DNA of 64,000 nt from JACVRW01 sp963821275 (GTDB taxonomy: Bacteria; Actinomycetota; Thermoleophilia; Solirubrobacterales; Thermoleophilaceae), in contig CAWGDF010000001.1 of assembly GCA_963821275.1 (NCBI GenBank), forward strand, positions 1 to 64,000, given 5' to 3'. The notes under the pieces were generated by a model. It searched no databases, had not been told where the DNA came from, and worked only from the letters and a program-made list of their open reading frames with translations. Shown in pieces: positions 9,157 through 17,975 of the stretch. Positions within the stretch are counted from its first letter, which is position 1; every line of letters starts with the position of its first letter. The position numbers were made by a program, and so were the translations under genes.

Positions 9157-10632
9157 TCAGAGGCCTGTCTCGGCTGCGACGCGGCCGGACTGCACGGCCC
9201 CTTGCAGCGCGCGATAGTCGCGCTCGTTCTGGTCGGCGTAGGCCTCTGCGAACGAGGCCAGCGCGCGGTCGAAGCTGTCGCCCGCGCCGAGGTAGCTCGC
9301 GATCGCGATCGCGTCGCCGGAGCGGGCGTGCGCCTTGGCGAGCGCCCGGCCGCAGAGCTCCGCGTAAAATGCCATCGCCTGTGGGTTCATCATCTCGATG
9401 ATCGCCGAGCCCTTGCCGTCCCAGAGCTGGCGCATGTAGAAGTCGCGGCTGACGCCGTCATAGGCCGTGACCCGGATCCAGCCGAGCATGATGTCGCTGG
9501 CGGCCTGGGTCAGTCGCTGGCCCTCGACGACCCGCTGGCCGTGCTTGGCGAACGCGCTCTTGCCCAGAAACGGCTCGAGCACCGATGCCTGCGCCTCCTT
9601 GAGCTGCAGGAACAGCGGATCGTTCTCGTCGCGGCCAAGCATCAGCACGATCCAGGCGCGCGTGCCGACGCTGCCCACCCCGACAACCTTGTGGGCCGCG
9701 TGGACGTAGCGAAACCGCTCTAGCAGCTGCCGACGGTCGGCGGACAGGGTACGCCGGTAGGAACGGATCACTCCCCGCACGAACTCCTCCAGCTCGGCCC
9801 GCTCGACGCCCGACACCACCTCCTCGATCGGGACGATGAGCGGCGGGTCGCTCGCGATCCGGGGCTCGCCGTCGACGATCTCCGTCAGCTTCGTAAACGC
9901 CCTCAGGCTGTCCTTCGAGCGCGCCTTCGCCACGTTGCGCTCGAAACGCTTCCGCTGCTTCCCCGTCCCCTGCCCGGCCGCCAGCGCGGCGATCTCGTCG
10001 ACGTCGATGCGGGAGTACCAGAGATCGAGGTTGGACATCGCGGCGAAGCCCCTGATCGCCTCCCGGTAGGAACGCGTCACGGCCCGATTGATCGACCGCC
10101 GCTGCTTGGCGTCGAAGCCGCGATCCCGGCCGGCCACGGCGAAGCTGGCCACCAGCCGCTTCACGTCCCACTCGAACGGCCCCGGCAGCGTCTCGTCGAA
10201 GTCGTTGATGCTGAACACCAGCTGCCGATCGGGCGCGGCGAAACCACCGAAGTTGGACAGATGCGCATCGCCACACAGCTGCACCTCCAGACCCGTCCGC
10301 GGCGCAGCGGCCAAATCGGCCGCCATCGGGTAGGCCGCGCCGCGGAAAAACGTGAACGGCGACACCAGCATCCGCCCATAGCGGATCGGCACCAGCTCGC
10401 GCACCCGCGTGGCAGCCTGCTCCTCCAGCAGCTCGACCGGATCACGCCGGTCAGAGGCCGGCTCCCAGTCGCCATGCCCGGAGCGCGGCGCCACCGCCCG
10501 CGCCGCCTTGCCCCTGGCCGCCCGCTCCCCAGCCGCGAGGTGGGGTATCGCCTTCGGCTTGTGCTCCCGACTGTCGCGCTCGCGTGTCCCCACCGCCTCC
10601 GAACCATCGGAGGGATTCACAATGTCGGCCAT
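9157..10632 (-). CDS. DUF2252 family protein (491 aa)
   Basis: The protein matches the DUF2252 family, whose members have a kinase-like fold related to aminoglycoside phosphotransferases. The key segments are YGRMLVSPFTFFRGAAYPMA, the catalytic-loop-like LCGDAHLSNFGGF (H-x-D-x-x-x-N equivalent region) and SINDFDETLPGPFEWDVKRL (the metal-binding D-x-D/E region). KVVGVGSVGTRAWIVLMLG and IIEMMNPQAMAFYAELCGRA follow near the end. The substrate is unknown. The ATG at 10632 is preferred over one at 10674 because GAAGGGAGTGA lies upstream. A shared upstream box (copy B) ends 88 bases before the start. Confidence 0.85.
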   Translation of the reverse strand: MADIVNPSDGSEAVGTRERDSREHKPKAIPHLAAGERAARGKAARAVAPRSGHGDWEPASDRRDPVELLEEQAATRVRELVPIRYGRMLVSPFTFFRGAAYPMAADLAAAPRTGLEVQLCGDAHLSNFGGFAAPDRQLVFSINDFDETLPGPFEWDVKRLVASFAVAGRDRGFDAKQRRSINRAVTRSYREAIRGFAAMSNLDLWYSRIDVDEIAALAAGQGTGKQRKRFERNVAKARSKDSLRAFTKLTEIVDGEPRIASDPPLIVPIEEVVSGVERAELEEFVRGVIRSYRRTLSADRRQLLERFRYVHAAHKVVGVGSVGTRAWIVLMLGRDENDPLFLQLKEAQASVLEPFLGKSAFAKHGQRVVEGQRLTQAASDIMLGWIRVTAYDGVSRDFYMRQLWDGKGSAIIEMMNPQAMAFYAELCGRALAKAHARSGDAIAIASYLGAGDSFDRALASFAEAYADQNERDYRALQGAVQSGRVAAETGL

Positions 10633-10719
10633 GGTGTCACTCCCTTCGCAGCTGGGCGAAAGCTCGAGTACCACTCAATGTGGCGTCGGCTCCATGGAAC
10701 CGCGCCGCCGGCGATCGGT

Positions 10720-10742
10720 CATCGCCCAGATGGCATGAAATC
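10720..10742 (-). promoter_or_regulatory. shared upstream box, copy B (before DUF2252 gene)
   Basis: The minus-strand reading GATTTCATGCCATCTGGGCG continues into ATG. It matches the consensus TTTCATGCCATC-n-GGG-n-GATG completely and points toward the DUF2252 gene 88 bases away. It lies in the region shared with the divergent MalT-like regulator. Confidence 0.6.
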
Positions 10743-10821
10743 CCGGCTGGCGCGGACTCGTCGGGGAATAGCGGGCATCTTGCCTCGGCCAGTTCTGCAC
10801 AGTAGGGTCTAAAGGTAAGGG

Positions 10822-10866
10822 GGGAAATCTTCGACCTTTGGAGGGATTTCCCATCGTTTCCCATCG
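10822..10866. promoter_or_regulatory. inverted and tandem repeats upstream of the MalT-like regulator
   Basis: GGGAAATC (10822-10829) and GATTTCCC (10845-10852) form an 8-bp inverted repeat. The right arm runs into two perfect tandem copies of TTTCCCATCG (10847-10856 and 10857-10866). The position, ~90 bases before the regulator gene, suits an operator, possibly for autoregulation. This is a reading of the DNA only. Confidence 0.4.
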
Positions 10867-10955
10867 GCTGGCAGGAGCCGAGGTCGATCAGTAGCCGCGG
10901 CGGCGAGACCGCGAGCCGCGTACGACGCACCCGGGAGCGGGCGCCTCGTGCGCCA

Positions 10956-13248
10956 GTGATGTCATGGCGGAGCGGTGAGCTCGACGGTCGATGCGTCGCG
11001 TGCTGGATCCCGGCCATCACCACGGCCGCGCCGGCGTTCGAGTTGTTGGAGTCGAAGCTGCGCGCGCCGCAGGGTCGCGACGGGACAGTGCCGCGCACGG
11101 CGTTGATCGGCTTGCTGGAGGAGGAGTCGGGCGCGATCCCGGTCGTTCTCCTGTCCGCCGGCCCTGGCTGGGGGAAGACGACGCTGCTCGCCGAGTGGGC
11201 CTCGCGGTCACAGCGCCCGTTCGCATGGGTTTCGGCCGACTCGAACGACAACGATCCGATCGTCTTGCTGACGTATGTCGCCACCGCGCTCGACGGCGTC
11301 TCGCCGCTCGCCCCGAGCGTGTTCGAGGCACTGGCGTCGCCAGGCGTTTCGATCGAGGGAACCGTGATCCCACGCCTCGGGGTGGCTCTGGCGACGATGG
11401 ACGAGCCAGTCGTCCTCGTCCTCGATGACCTACATCTGCTCGACAGCCCCGCGTGCTTGGATGCCATCGCCGCGCTCACAAGGCATGTGCCCGAGGGCTC
11501 GCAGCTGGCGCTCTCGTCGCGAGCGCACCCCGCATTGCCACTCGGGAGCGCTGCGCGCACGGGGCCTGGTGCTGGAGATCGGGCCGAATGAGCTGAGCAT
11601 GGACGAGGCCGAGGCGCGCCAGTTGCTGAGCGCGGCGGGCCTGGACCTGGCGGATGGCGAGGTCGCCGAGCTCACCGAGCACACGGAGGGCTGGTCTGCA
11701 GGTCTGTACCTGGCGGCGCTCTCGGCCAAGGCGGGCGGGACCGGGGTGAAGGGCGTGACCGCGTTCCGCGGGGACGACCGTTTTGTGGCCGACTATCTGG
11801 TCTCCGAGCTCCTCTCGCGCCTGCCCCGCGACGAGCTCCGCTTCCTGACGAGGACCGCCGTTCTCGAGCCCATGTCGGGTCCGCTCTGCGACGCGGTCCT
11901 CGAGGACAGCGGCTCCGCGGCGATTCTGGAATCGCTCGCGCGTTCCAACCTGTTCTTGGTGCCGTTGGACCGGACCGGGGAGTGGTATCGCTACCACCAT
12001 CTCTTCCGGGAGCTGCTGCGTTCGGAGCTCGAGCGAGTCGAGCCCGATCTCGTGCCGCGTTTGCTCGCTCGTGCGGCCGACTGGTGCGAGGCGAATGGCC
12101 AGCCGGAGACCGCGATCGGGTACGCGCAGGCGGCCGGGGACGTCAACCGAGCGGCGTGGCTGACCGTAGGTAACGGTCCGCGCGTCTACCAAAGCGGCCG
12201 TGTCGCCACCGCTGAACGCTGGCTCAGCTGGCTGGAGGCGCATGGGGCACTCGAGCAGAACGCGGCGGTCGCCGTGCTCGGCGCACTACTCGCCGCGGCT
12301 TGGGGCCGGCCCGCGGAGGCGGAGCGTTGGGCCGATGCCGCCGAGCGTGGGAGCTACGAGGGGCCCCTGCCTGACGGCAGCGCGTCGATCGACTCGTGGC
12401 TGGCCCTCCTGCGCGCCCAGCTCTGTCGTCGGGGTGCCGGCAGGATGCGTACGGATGCGGAGCTCGCGGTCGGGACGCTCGCTCGTGGGAGCCGGTTCTG
12501 GGCGCACGCCCTGGGGCTGCTCGCGATCTCGCGGTGGCTGGTCGGCGAGGTCGACGAGGCCGACGACCTGTTCGCCGAGGTTGTCGAGGCGGGCCTCGAG
12601 CTCGGAGGGACGGACTTGGTGATGGTGGCTCTGGGCGAGCGGGCCGCGATCGCGGTCGGAATCGAAGCGTGGGTCCAGGCAGAGGAGCACGCGGACCGGG
12701 CGCTCCGGATCATCCGCCGGCACGGGATGGAGGAGTACCCGACCAGCGCGCTCGCCTATTCCGTGGCGGCTCGCGTCGCGCTCCACCGTGGGGACGTCCC
12801 CCGCGCGCAGGAGCTGCTGGCGCGGGTGCAGCGCCTGCGGCCGCGGCTCACCTACGGGCAGCCGTACTACGCGGTACAAACCCGCCTGGAGCTCGCCCGG
12901 GCCTACCTGACACTCGCCGACGCCGGCGGCGCCGAGACCATGCTGCGCGAGATCGAGCCGATCCTGCGCCGACAACCAGACCTCGGAGCACTCCCCGCGC
13001 AGGTGGACGAGCTGCGCGCGAACCTGAAGACGATGCGTGCGCACGCCCCCGGGGCCTCGACTCTGACCGAGGCGGAGCTGCGCCTGCTGCCCTACCTCGC
13101 CACGCACCTCTCCTTCCGCGAGATCGGCGAGCGCCTGTACGTATCGCGCCACACGGTGAAATCACACGCCATGGCGATCTACCGCAAGCTCAACGTCACC
13201 TCCCGCAACGCCGCCGTCGAACGCGCCAGCGAGCTCGGGCTGCTCTAA
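10956..13248 (+). pseudogene. MalT-type ATPase-LuxR regulator, single frameshift
   Basis: A ~760-residue signal-transduction ATPase is split by one frameshift near 11545-11560, between LSSRAHPALPL and LRARGLVLEIGPNEL. The N-terminal part starts AFELLESKLRAP and carries Walker A (GPGWGKTTLLAEW) and Walker B (VVLVLDDLHLL). After the shift come the winged-helix region with HTEGWSAGLYLAALS and YRYHHLFRELLRSEL, a TPR-like middle, and a C-terminal LuxR helix-turn-helix (LSFREIGERLYVSRHTVKSH). This is the MalT/AlkS architecture, in which an inducer releases an ATP-bound activator. A missing base could be real or an assembly error. The start is a GTG-ATG pair at 10956/10959. It is a candidate regulator for the nearby shared boxes, but that is untested. 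Confidence 0.85.
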
Positions 13249-13269
13249 GCAGCGCCGGCGCTGCCCGGC

Positions 13270-13292
13270 TTTTTCATGCCATCGGGACGATG
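13270..13292 (+). promoter_or_regulatory. shared upstream box, copy C (before second CMD-like gene)
   Basis: The sequence TTTTTCATGCCATCGGGACG continues into ATG and matches the consensus TTTCATGCCATC-n-GGG-n-GATG. It lies just after the MalT-like gene's stop and 84 bases before the CMD-like gene's ATG, on the same strand. Confidence 0.6.
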
Positions 13293-13376
13293 ACGCGGCG
13301 TGGCCCATGGTGTCTAGTTCGAGGTGCCCGCGCGGATGGCTCGCGGAAGCCCCTGGAATGGCGCCCAGAGGAGGAG

Positions 13377-13733
13377 ATGGCTGAATACAAGGAGACGCTT
13401 CGCAGGCTCGCGCTGAACGACGAGCGGTTCGTGGAGTCGGTGCTCGGCATGGGCCACGATACGGTCGAGGTCTCACGGCTGGATCAAAAGACCCACGCTC
13501 TGGTCCGGCTAGGGGCGTCGCTGGCGATCGACGCGGCGCCGAGCTCCTACCAGTCGAACGTCGAGGTGGCTCTGGCCGCCGGCGCCAGCATCGACGAGAT
13601 CGTCGGGACCCTGATTGCCGTGGCTCCCACCGTCGGCCTTGCCCGCGTCGTGTCCGCCGCGCCCGAGCTGGCGCTGGCACTCGGATACGACGTCGACGCG
13701 GCGCTCGAAGCGCCCGGCGGTGACGCGGAGTGA
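13377..13733 (+). CDS. carboxymuconolactone-decarboxylase-like protein, Cys-less (118 aa)
   Basis: This is a paralogue of the protein at 247-555, with the same helical pattern: TVEVSRLDQKTHALVRLGAS, AAPSSYQSNVEVALAAGASI and DEIVGTLIAVAPTVGLARVV. Like its paralogue it has no cysteine, so the AhpD-type CxxC chemistry cannot operate. The ATG at 13377 follows CAGAGGAGG. It is preceded by box copy C. A sensor, scaffold or unknown-substrate role is possible; none is shown by the sequence. Confidence 0.8.
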   Translation: MAEYKETLRRLALNDERFVESVLGMGHDTVEVSRLDQKTHALVRLGASLAIDAAPSSYQSNVEVALAAGASIDEIVGTLIAVAPTVGLARVVSAAPELALALGYDVDAALEAPGGDAE

Positions 13734-13909
13734 AGGCCACGCCCGCAGACCGCATTCCGCACCGGGTCGGGCGCCGAAGCCTGCGGCACTTGGTCGAGCA
13801 CCGGAGAGCCCGAGCCGGGCTCACAATGCCGGTGCAGCACTCGAAACAGTTGCCCCCTCGCGCCTGACCCCGATCATCATCGAGGGTCGGTGCGGCGGCC
13901 GCTCATCCC

Positions 13910-13932
13910 GATTTCATGCCAATGGGGGGATG
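13910..13932 (+). promoter_or_regulatory. shared upstream box, copy D (before HD-domain gene)
   Basis: The sequence GATTTCATGCCAATGGGGGG continues into ATG and fits the consensus TTTCATGCCATC-n-GGG-n-GATG with one inserted or changed position. It points toward the HD-domain gene about 210 bases downstream. The rest of 13734-14143 holds no gene that I can see. Confidence 0.5.
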
Positions 13933-14143
13933 TCCGCTGGTTGTGGTCGTTGGAGGATTGTCGCCAGGACTTCGAGCGCCGGGCGGAGACTGAGACCGCC
14001 GGCGTCGGGTTGGCTGCTGTTCGCCGATGTCGCCGGGCCTCGTAGCCGGGAACGCCGCCTTGCATCTGCTCAAATGGTGAGCGAAACACAAATATCCCGC
14101 GCACCAATGAAGTGGCGAACGAGCCGCGGGAGTCTGGACGCTT

Positions 14144-14629
14144 GTGGACGCTGATCGCGCACGGGCGCTAGCCGAAAGGCTTCACCACGGGCAGCGCGAC
14201 GCTGGCGGGGCGCCGCTGATCGAGCACGTTCAGAGGGTCGAGGCCGCGGTCCCCAAGGATGCGCGCGTACTCGCCTGGCTTCACGAGGTGCTCGAGTACA
14301 CCTCGATCTCGGAAGAGGCGCTGCTGGCGGAAGGCCTCTCGCTCGGCGAGCTGCGCGCGCTCCGGCTCCTGACCCACGACAAGGATGCGCAGTCGAACGC
14401 GAACTACCTGGCCCACGTCGAGTTGATCGCGCGGGCCAAAGGGGCGGGCGCAAGCATCGCCCGCAGCGTCAAGCGCGCCGACCTGGCGGATCGGGCGCTC
14501 AACCCTTCGGTCCGCGCCAACGGCTGGTCACCGCCCTACGAGCTTGCCCTCGAGATCCTGCGCGACGCGCCGCCTCCCGACACTCGTGTCCCTTCTCCTC
14601 GGCCGCCCCCGAGACCCGGACGGACATGA
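14144..14629 (+). CDS. HD-domain phosphohydrolase-like protein (161 aa)
   Basis: This resembles the HD domain found in (p)ppGpp hydrolases and related proteins: HHGQRDAGGAPLIEHVQRVE supplies the first metal His region, and AWLHEVLEYTSISEEALL is the position of the usual HD dyad. Here the dyad reads HE rather than HD. LRLLTHDKDAQSNANYLAHV and VKRADLADRALNPSV follow, the latter like the 'vKlaDrl.Nl' helix of RelA/SpoT HD domains. It starts at a GTG. The C-terminal tail (RVPSPRPPPRPGRT) is adjacent to repeat and IS110 debris and may not be native. Confidence 0.65.
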   Translation: MDADRARALAERLHHGQRDAGGAPLIEHVQRVEAAVPKDARVLAWLHEVLEYTSISEEALLAEGLSLGELRALRLLTHDKDAQSNANYLAHVELIARAKGAGASIARSVKRADLADRALNPSVRANGWSPPYELALEILRDAPPPDTRVPSPRPPPRPGRT

Positions 14630-14645
14630 CACCTGTAGCCGAGTC

Positions 14646-14690
14646 CGGGCGACGCCCGGATCCGGCAGGAATATCGGCTGGCGTCGTGTC
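14646..14690 (+). repeat. dispersed repeat family, partial copy R5
   Basis: CGCCCGGATCCGGCAGGAATATCGGCTGG here is nearly identical to the right-hand end of the repeat copies at 34764 and 49738. It lies directly before the IS110 remnant, so the repeat end and the transposase debris abut. Confidence 0.55.
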
Positions 14691-14710
14691 CATCGGATGC
14701 GAGTGCGAAA

Positions 14711-15693
14711 ACGCAACTCGCCGAGGACTTCTGCTGTTCCGCCAAGACCGACCGGCTCGATGCGCGCACGCTGGCCAGGCTGTTGTGGGCCGGCGAGCTC
14801 GATGCGGTCTGGACGCCGGATGAGCAGACCAGGGTGCTGCGCCGCCGGCTGGCGCGCCGCGGGCAGCTGGTGCGCGCGCGCTCGCGCGCCAAGAACGAGA
14901 TTCATGCGGTGTTGATGCGCTGTCTGAAGGGCAAGCCGCCCTTCGCCGACCTGTTCGGCGTCAAGGCGCGCAAGTGGCTGGCCGGGCTCGAGCTGCCGGT
15001 CGAGGAGCAGGAGACGGTCGCGGGCTGCCTGCGCCACGTCGAGTTCCTGGACCGCGAGATCGCCGCGGTCGAGGTGCTGATCGCCGACCAGGCGCTCGAG
15101 TCCGAGGAGGTGCGCCGGCTGATGACGGTGCCAGGCGTCAACGTGATCTGCGCCCAGACCTTCCTGGCCGCGGTCGGCGACATCGGCCGCTTCGCGACCT
15201 CGCGCAAACTGGTCGGCTACCTCGGCTTGGATCCGCGCGTCTACCAGTCCGGCTCGACGCCGGCCAAGGGCGGGCGGATCTGCAAAGCAGGGCTCGCCGC
15301 AGGCGCGCTGGGCGCTGGTCGAAGCCGCCTGGAGCGTGGTCCAGCAACCGGGCCCGCTGCACGCGTTCTACGAGCGCATCCGGGCCCGCCGCGGCCACCA
15401 GATCGCCGTCGTGGCCTGCGCGCGCAAGCTCGCGGTGCTGTTCTGGTGCCTGCTCACGCGTCGCCAGGACTACGCCCACCAGCAGCCCTCGCTGACAGCC
15501 AGAAGCTACGCCTGCTCGAGATCCGCGCCGGCGCCAAGCCGCTCAAGGGCACCAACACCGGCGTTTGGGCGACCAGACAGCGGATGCGCCAGCCGAGCGC
15601 ACGCTCGCCCAACAGGCCGAGGCCTCCTACAAGCGCACCGTCTCAGACTGGCAAGCAGCTGCGCAGAAGAAGGCGAAGCGGGCGCGAGCGTGA
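14711..15693 (+). mobile_element. degenerate IS110-family transposase
   Basis: The 5' part encodes KTDRLDARTLARLLWAGELD, the DEDD-domain signature of IS110 transposases. The C-terminal transposase_20 domain follows (RLMTVPGVNVICAQTFLAAV, ATSRKLVGYLGLDPRVYQSG, TPAKGGRICKAG). The frame then shifts near 15290 (continuing HAFYERIRARRGHQIAVVA) and again near 15490 and 15570, ending in QAAAQKKAKRARA at 15693. The N-terminal ~60 residues with the first catalytic Asp are missing. The element is inactive. The 310 bases after it (to 16006) contain no gene I can support. Confidence 0.85.
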
Positions 15694-16006
15694 CACCGGG
15701 GCACGCATAGATCAAGGCCCTCGAAGGGCAAGTCGCGCGGCAGGCCCACGAGCCCCAGACGCCTGCACTTCGACACGTCATCGACTCGCGCCCAGACGCA
15801 GCCTAACGCCAGCCCACGACGCGACCGCCGTCGACGACAACCCCGCCAGCGCAAATAGCGGCCGAAACCGGCCGCCCGCCCCCGGCCACCACCGAAACCA
15901 GCTACAGGAAGCCATCTGCGCCCCTGCGACAGCGCACCGCGACCAATCCCCCCTCCGAAAAGGTGCCGCCAACCTTGACATCTCGTCCTTTGCGCGCGTT
16001 GGGCTG

Positions 16007-16459
16007 TCAGGTCGCGGCTGGTTGGGCGGGCGTCAGCCCGTGGCGGCGCATCACTTCGCCGATCGCGGCCAGGTCGGGTGGGCCGTCGGCCGCGGCGGTG
16101 AGGACGTGGGCGATGTCTTGGAAGTAGGTGGGTCCGAACACGCCTGGGGTTGCGATCGCGAGGAACTTGGCGTCGACACTGCCGCGGTTCTCGAAGCCGT
16201 GGACGTGGCCGCGCCGGATGCACAGCGACTGGCCCGGTCCGAGCTCGCAAGCGTGGCCGTCGATCGTCCATGTGCAGACTCCCTCGAGGCCGTAGATCGT
16301 CTCCTCGAACGCGTCGTGGCTGTGAGCGATGGGCACCTTCGCGTGGGCCGGGACCCCGCACTCGAACAGCGTGACGCTGCCGCCGGAGTCGTCGGCATCG
16401 ACGAGGAAGTCGATCGAGATCGCACCGACGTGGATGGTTGCTCCGGTTGACGAGTCCAT
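16007..16459 (-). CDS. cupin-domain protein (150 aa)
   Basis: A single cupin barrel. Motif 1 is HSHDAFEETIYGLEG (metal His, His and Glu), and motif 2 is the region CIRRGHVHGFENRGS (third His). The protein is probably a small metal-dependent dioxygenase, isomerase or sensor; the substrate is unknown. The ATG at 16459 follows GGAAGGAGACC. It is divergent from a MarR-family gene and both promoters are covered by two MarR-type palindromes (16483-16497 and 16523-16537), so the cupin gene is very probably controlled by that regulator. Confidence 0.85.
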   Translation of the reverse strand: MDSSTGATIHVGAISIDFLVDADDSGGSVTLFECGVPAHAKVPIAHSHDAFEETIYGLEGVCTWTIDGHACELGPGQSLCIRRGHVHGFENRGSVDAKFLAIATPGVFGPTYFQDIAHVLTAAADGPPDLAAIGEVMRRHGLTPAQPAAT

Positions 16460-16482
16460 TCGGGTCTCCTTCCCAAGGGCTA

Positions 16483-16537
16483 GTAAAGCGACTTGACGAC
16501 CATAGGTCAGTCCGATAGCGTTGTCAAGTGACTTGAC
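16483..16537. promoter_or_regulatory. two MarR-type operators in the cupin/marR divergent promoter
   Basis: GTCAAGTGACTTGAC (16523-16537) is a perfect 15-base palindrome about one central base. GTAAAGCGACTTGAC (16483-16497) matches it at 13 of 15 positions. The centres are 40 bases apart, close to four helical turns. Inverted repeats of this length are typical of MarR-family binding sites. Confidence 0.75.
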
Positions 16538-16571
16538 CACCCAGCCTCAATACCCGCTCGGACCACCGTTG

Positions 16572-17039
16572 ATGGGCGCGCTCCTGCGCATGCCGCTGGA
16601 CGCCGTCCTCGCACGAATCCTGCTCGACCTCCACAACGCCGGCTTCACCGACCTGGTCCCCGCGCACCTCGCCGTGCTGCGCTACCCCGGACCGCAGAAC
16701 CGCCGCCCGACAGAGCTCGCAGCCGAGGCCCGCATGACCAAACAGGCGATGAACTACCTGCTGGGACAGATGCAACAGCTCGGCTACCTCACCCGCGACG
16801 ACGACCCCAAGGACCAACGCTACAAACGCGTCCACCTCACCGAACGAGGACACGCCGCCGCGAGCGCAATCCGCGAAAGCGTCGCCGACATCGAGGCCGA
16901 ACTCGAACATGAACTCGGACCGACACAGCTCGACCAACTGCGCCAACTGCTGATCCAGCTCAACGCCACCGGCTTCGTCCGCGAACTCCACCAACGACGA
17001 CCAGGCACCACTGGCCGACCACACCAGCCCGCCGACTAG
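16572..17039 (+). CDS. MarR-family transcriptional regulator
   Basis: A winged-helix protein. RRPTELAAEARMTKQAMNYL is the recognition helix-turn-helix and LGYLTRDDDPKDQRYKRVHL the beta-wing with the conserved D-x-R motif of MarR proteins, followed by LTERGHAAASAIRESVADIE. Flanking helices form the dimer interface. The start is uncertain: ATG 16572 is used because TTG 16521 or 16533 would place the start inside the operator palindrome. It is divergent from the cupin gene, which it probably represses together with itself. The effector is unknown. Confidence 0.85.
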   Translation: MGALLRMPLDAVLARILLDLHNAGFTDLVPAHLAVLRYPGPQNRRPTELAAEARMTKQAMNYLLGQMQQLGYLTRDDDPKDQRYKRVHLTERGHAAASAIRESVADIEAELEHELGPTQLDQLRQLLIQLNATGFVRELHQRRPGTTGRPHQPAD

Positions 17040-17128
17040 ATCGAGCGCCTCCACGAAGGCCGCTCCGGCCAGGGAAAGGGGTGAAGGTCCTGTTGGGGTC
17101 GCTCAGACTGGCCCGGCGCGTCATTGGC

Positions 17129-17611
17129 CTAGTGGCGCTCGCCGCGGATGACCAGCACGGGCCGGTCGCAATGCTCGATCAGCTTCCGCGAAACCCCTCC
17201 GAGCAGGCGCGAGCGCAGTCCCGAGATTCCGTGCGAGCCCACGACGACCACGGCCGCGCTCCGCTCCCGCGCCATCTCGAGCAGCGTGTCCGCCACGTCG
17301 ACCTCGTCGGGGACGGCTTGTGGCTCCGCGGCTAGCCCGAGCGAGCGGGCGAGCTCGGCCCCATCTGCAGCGACGGCAGAGGCGAGCTCACGCTCGGCGC
17401 GATCGACCGCATCGACCGTCGCCAGATCGGGCGGGATCGCGCTCACACCGAGGGCCTCGGGCCCCCCAGGCAGCGCCGCCAACCCGGGCTCCCACACCGT
17501 CGCCAGCACGGCCGGACGCCCCGCGAAGAGCTCGGCTGCGTGCCGGACGGCGGCCCGGGCCAGCTCCGAGCCGTCGTAGGCGACCAGGACAGGTGCCCCC
17601 TCGCGGACCAT
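17129..17611 (-). CDS. universal stress protein (UspA family, 160 aa)
   Basis: A single Usp domain. VLVAYDGSELARAAVRHAAE is the N-terminal strand with the conserved Asp, and VVVVGSHGISGLRSRLLGGV is the ATP-binding G-x2-G-x9-G(S/T) region, continuing to SRKLIEHCDRPVLVIR. It is expected to be cytoplasmic and dimeric. The start is ATG 17611; ATG 17638 is also possible. The 364 bases upstream to 17975 contain no gene I can support. Confidence 0.88.
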   Translation of the reverse strand: MVREGAPVLVAYDGSELARAAVRHAAELFAGRPAVLATVWEPGLAALPGGPEALGVSAIPPDLATVDAVDRAERELASAVAADGAELARSLGLAAEPQAVPDEVDVADTLLEMARERSAAVVVVGSHGISGLRSRLLGGVSRKLIEHCDRPVLVIRGERH

Positions 17612-17975
17612 GGGTGGAGCGAGCCTACAGTGGTCCATCGTCCCGCCGGAGCTGCCGCCCACGGACAGCCCCTGCGACGGGTCAGGGGGACAGGTGGATG
17701 ATGCGCGCCGACGTCCAGTCATACCCTCGCCCCGGCCACCCCGCGTCTGGGCGGCCTCGATGCCGGTCCGTGGTGGCCGGCGGCGCAGCAGGCGGGCGTC
17801 GCGCTCGGTCAGCGGGCCCGCGCTCAGCCCGTGCAGGACGATCGAGGCCGTCATCAGGCGCGAGAAAGGTTCGTGGTCGCTTCCACGAGGCAACGGTCCG
17901 CGCCTGGCGGGAACATTGCCTTTCTGTCTGGCCAGGGACCCGCTGCCCGGGGCCCGTCAACGAAAGAGGGACTCG

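Noticed and set aside
12396..13376. Long plus-strand open frame ahead of the second CMD-like gene
   Set aside because: It overlaps the MalT-like regulator in another frame with Arg/Gly/Ala-biased, non-conserved sequence. The CMD-like gene has a good ribosome-binding site and ATG at 13377.
14783..16450. 555-codon plus-strand frame starting in IS110
   Set aside because: Only the first ~170 codons are transposase. After the frameshift near 15290 it is out-of-frame IS110 and then antisense to the cupin gene.
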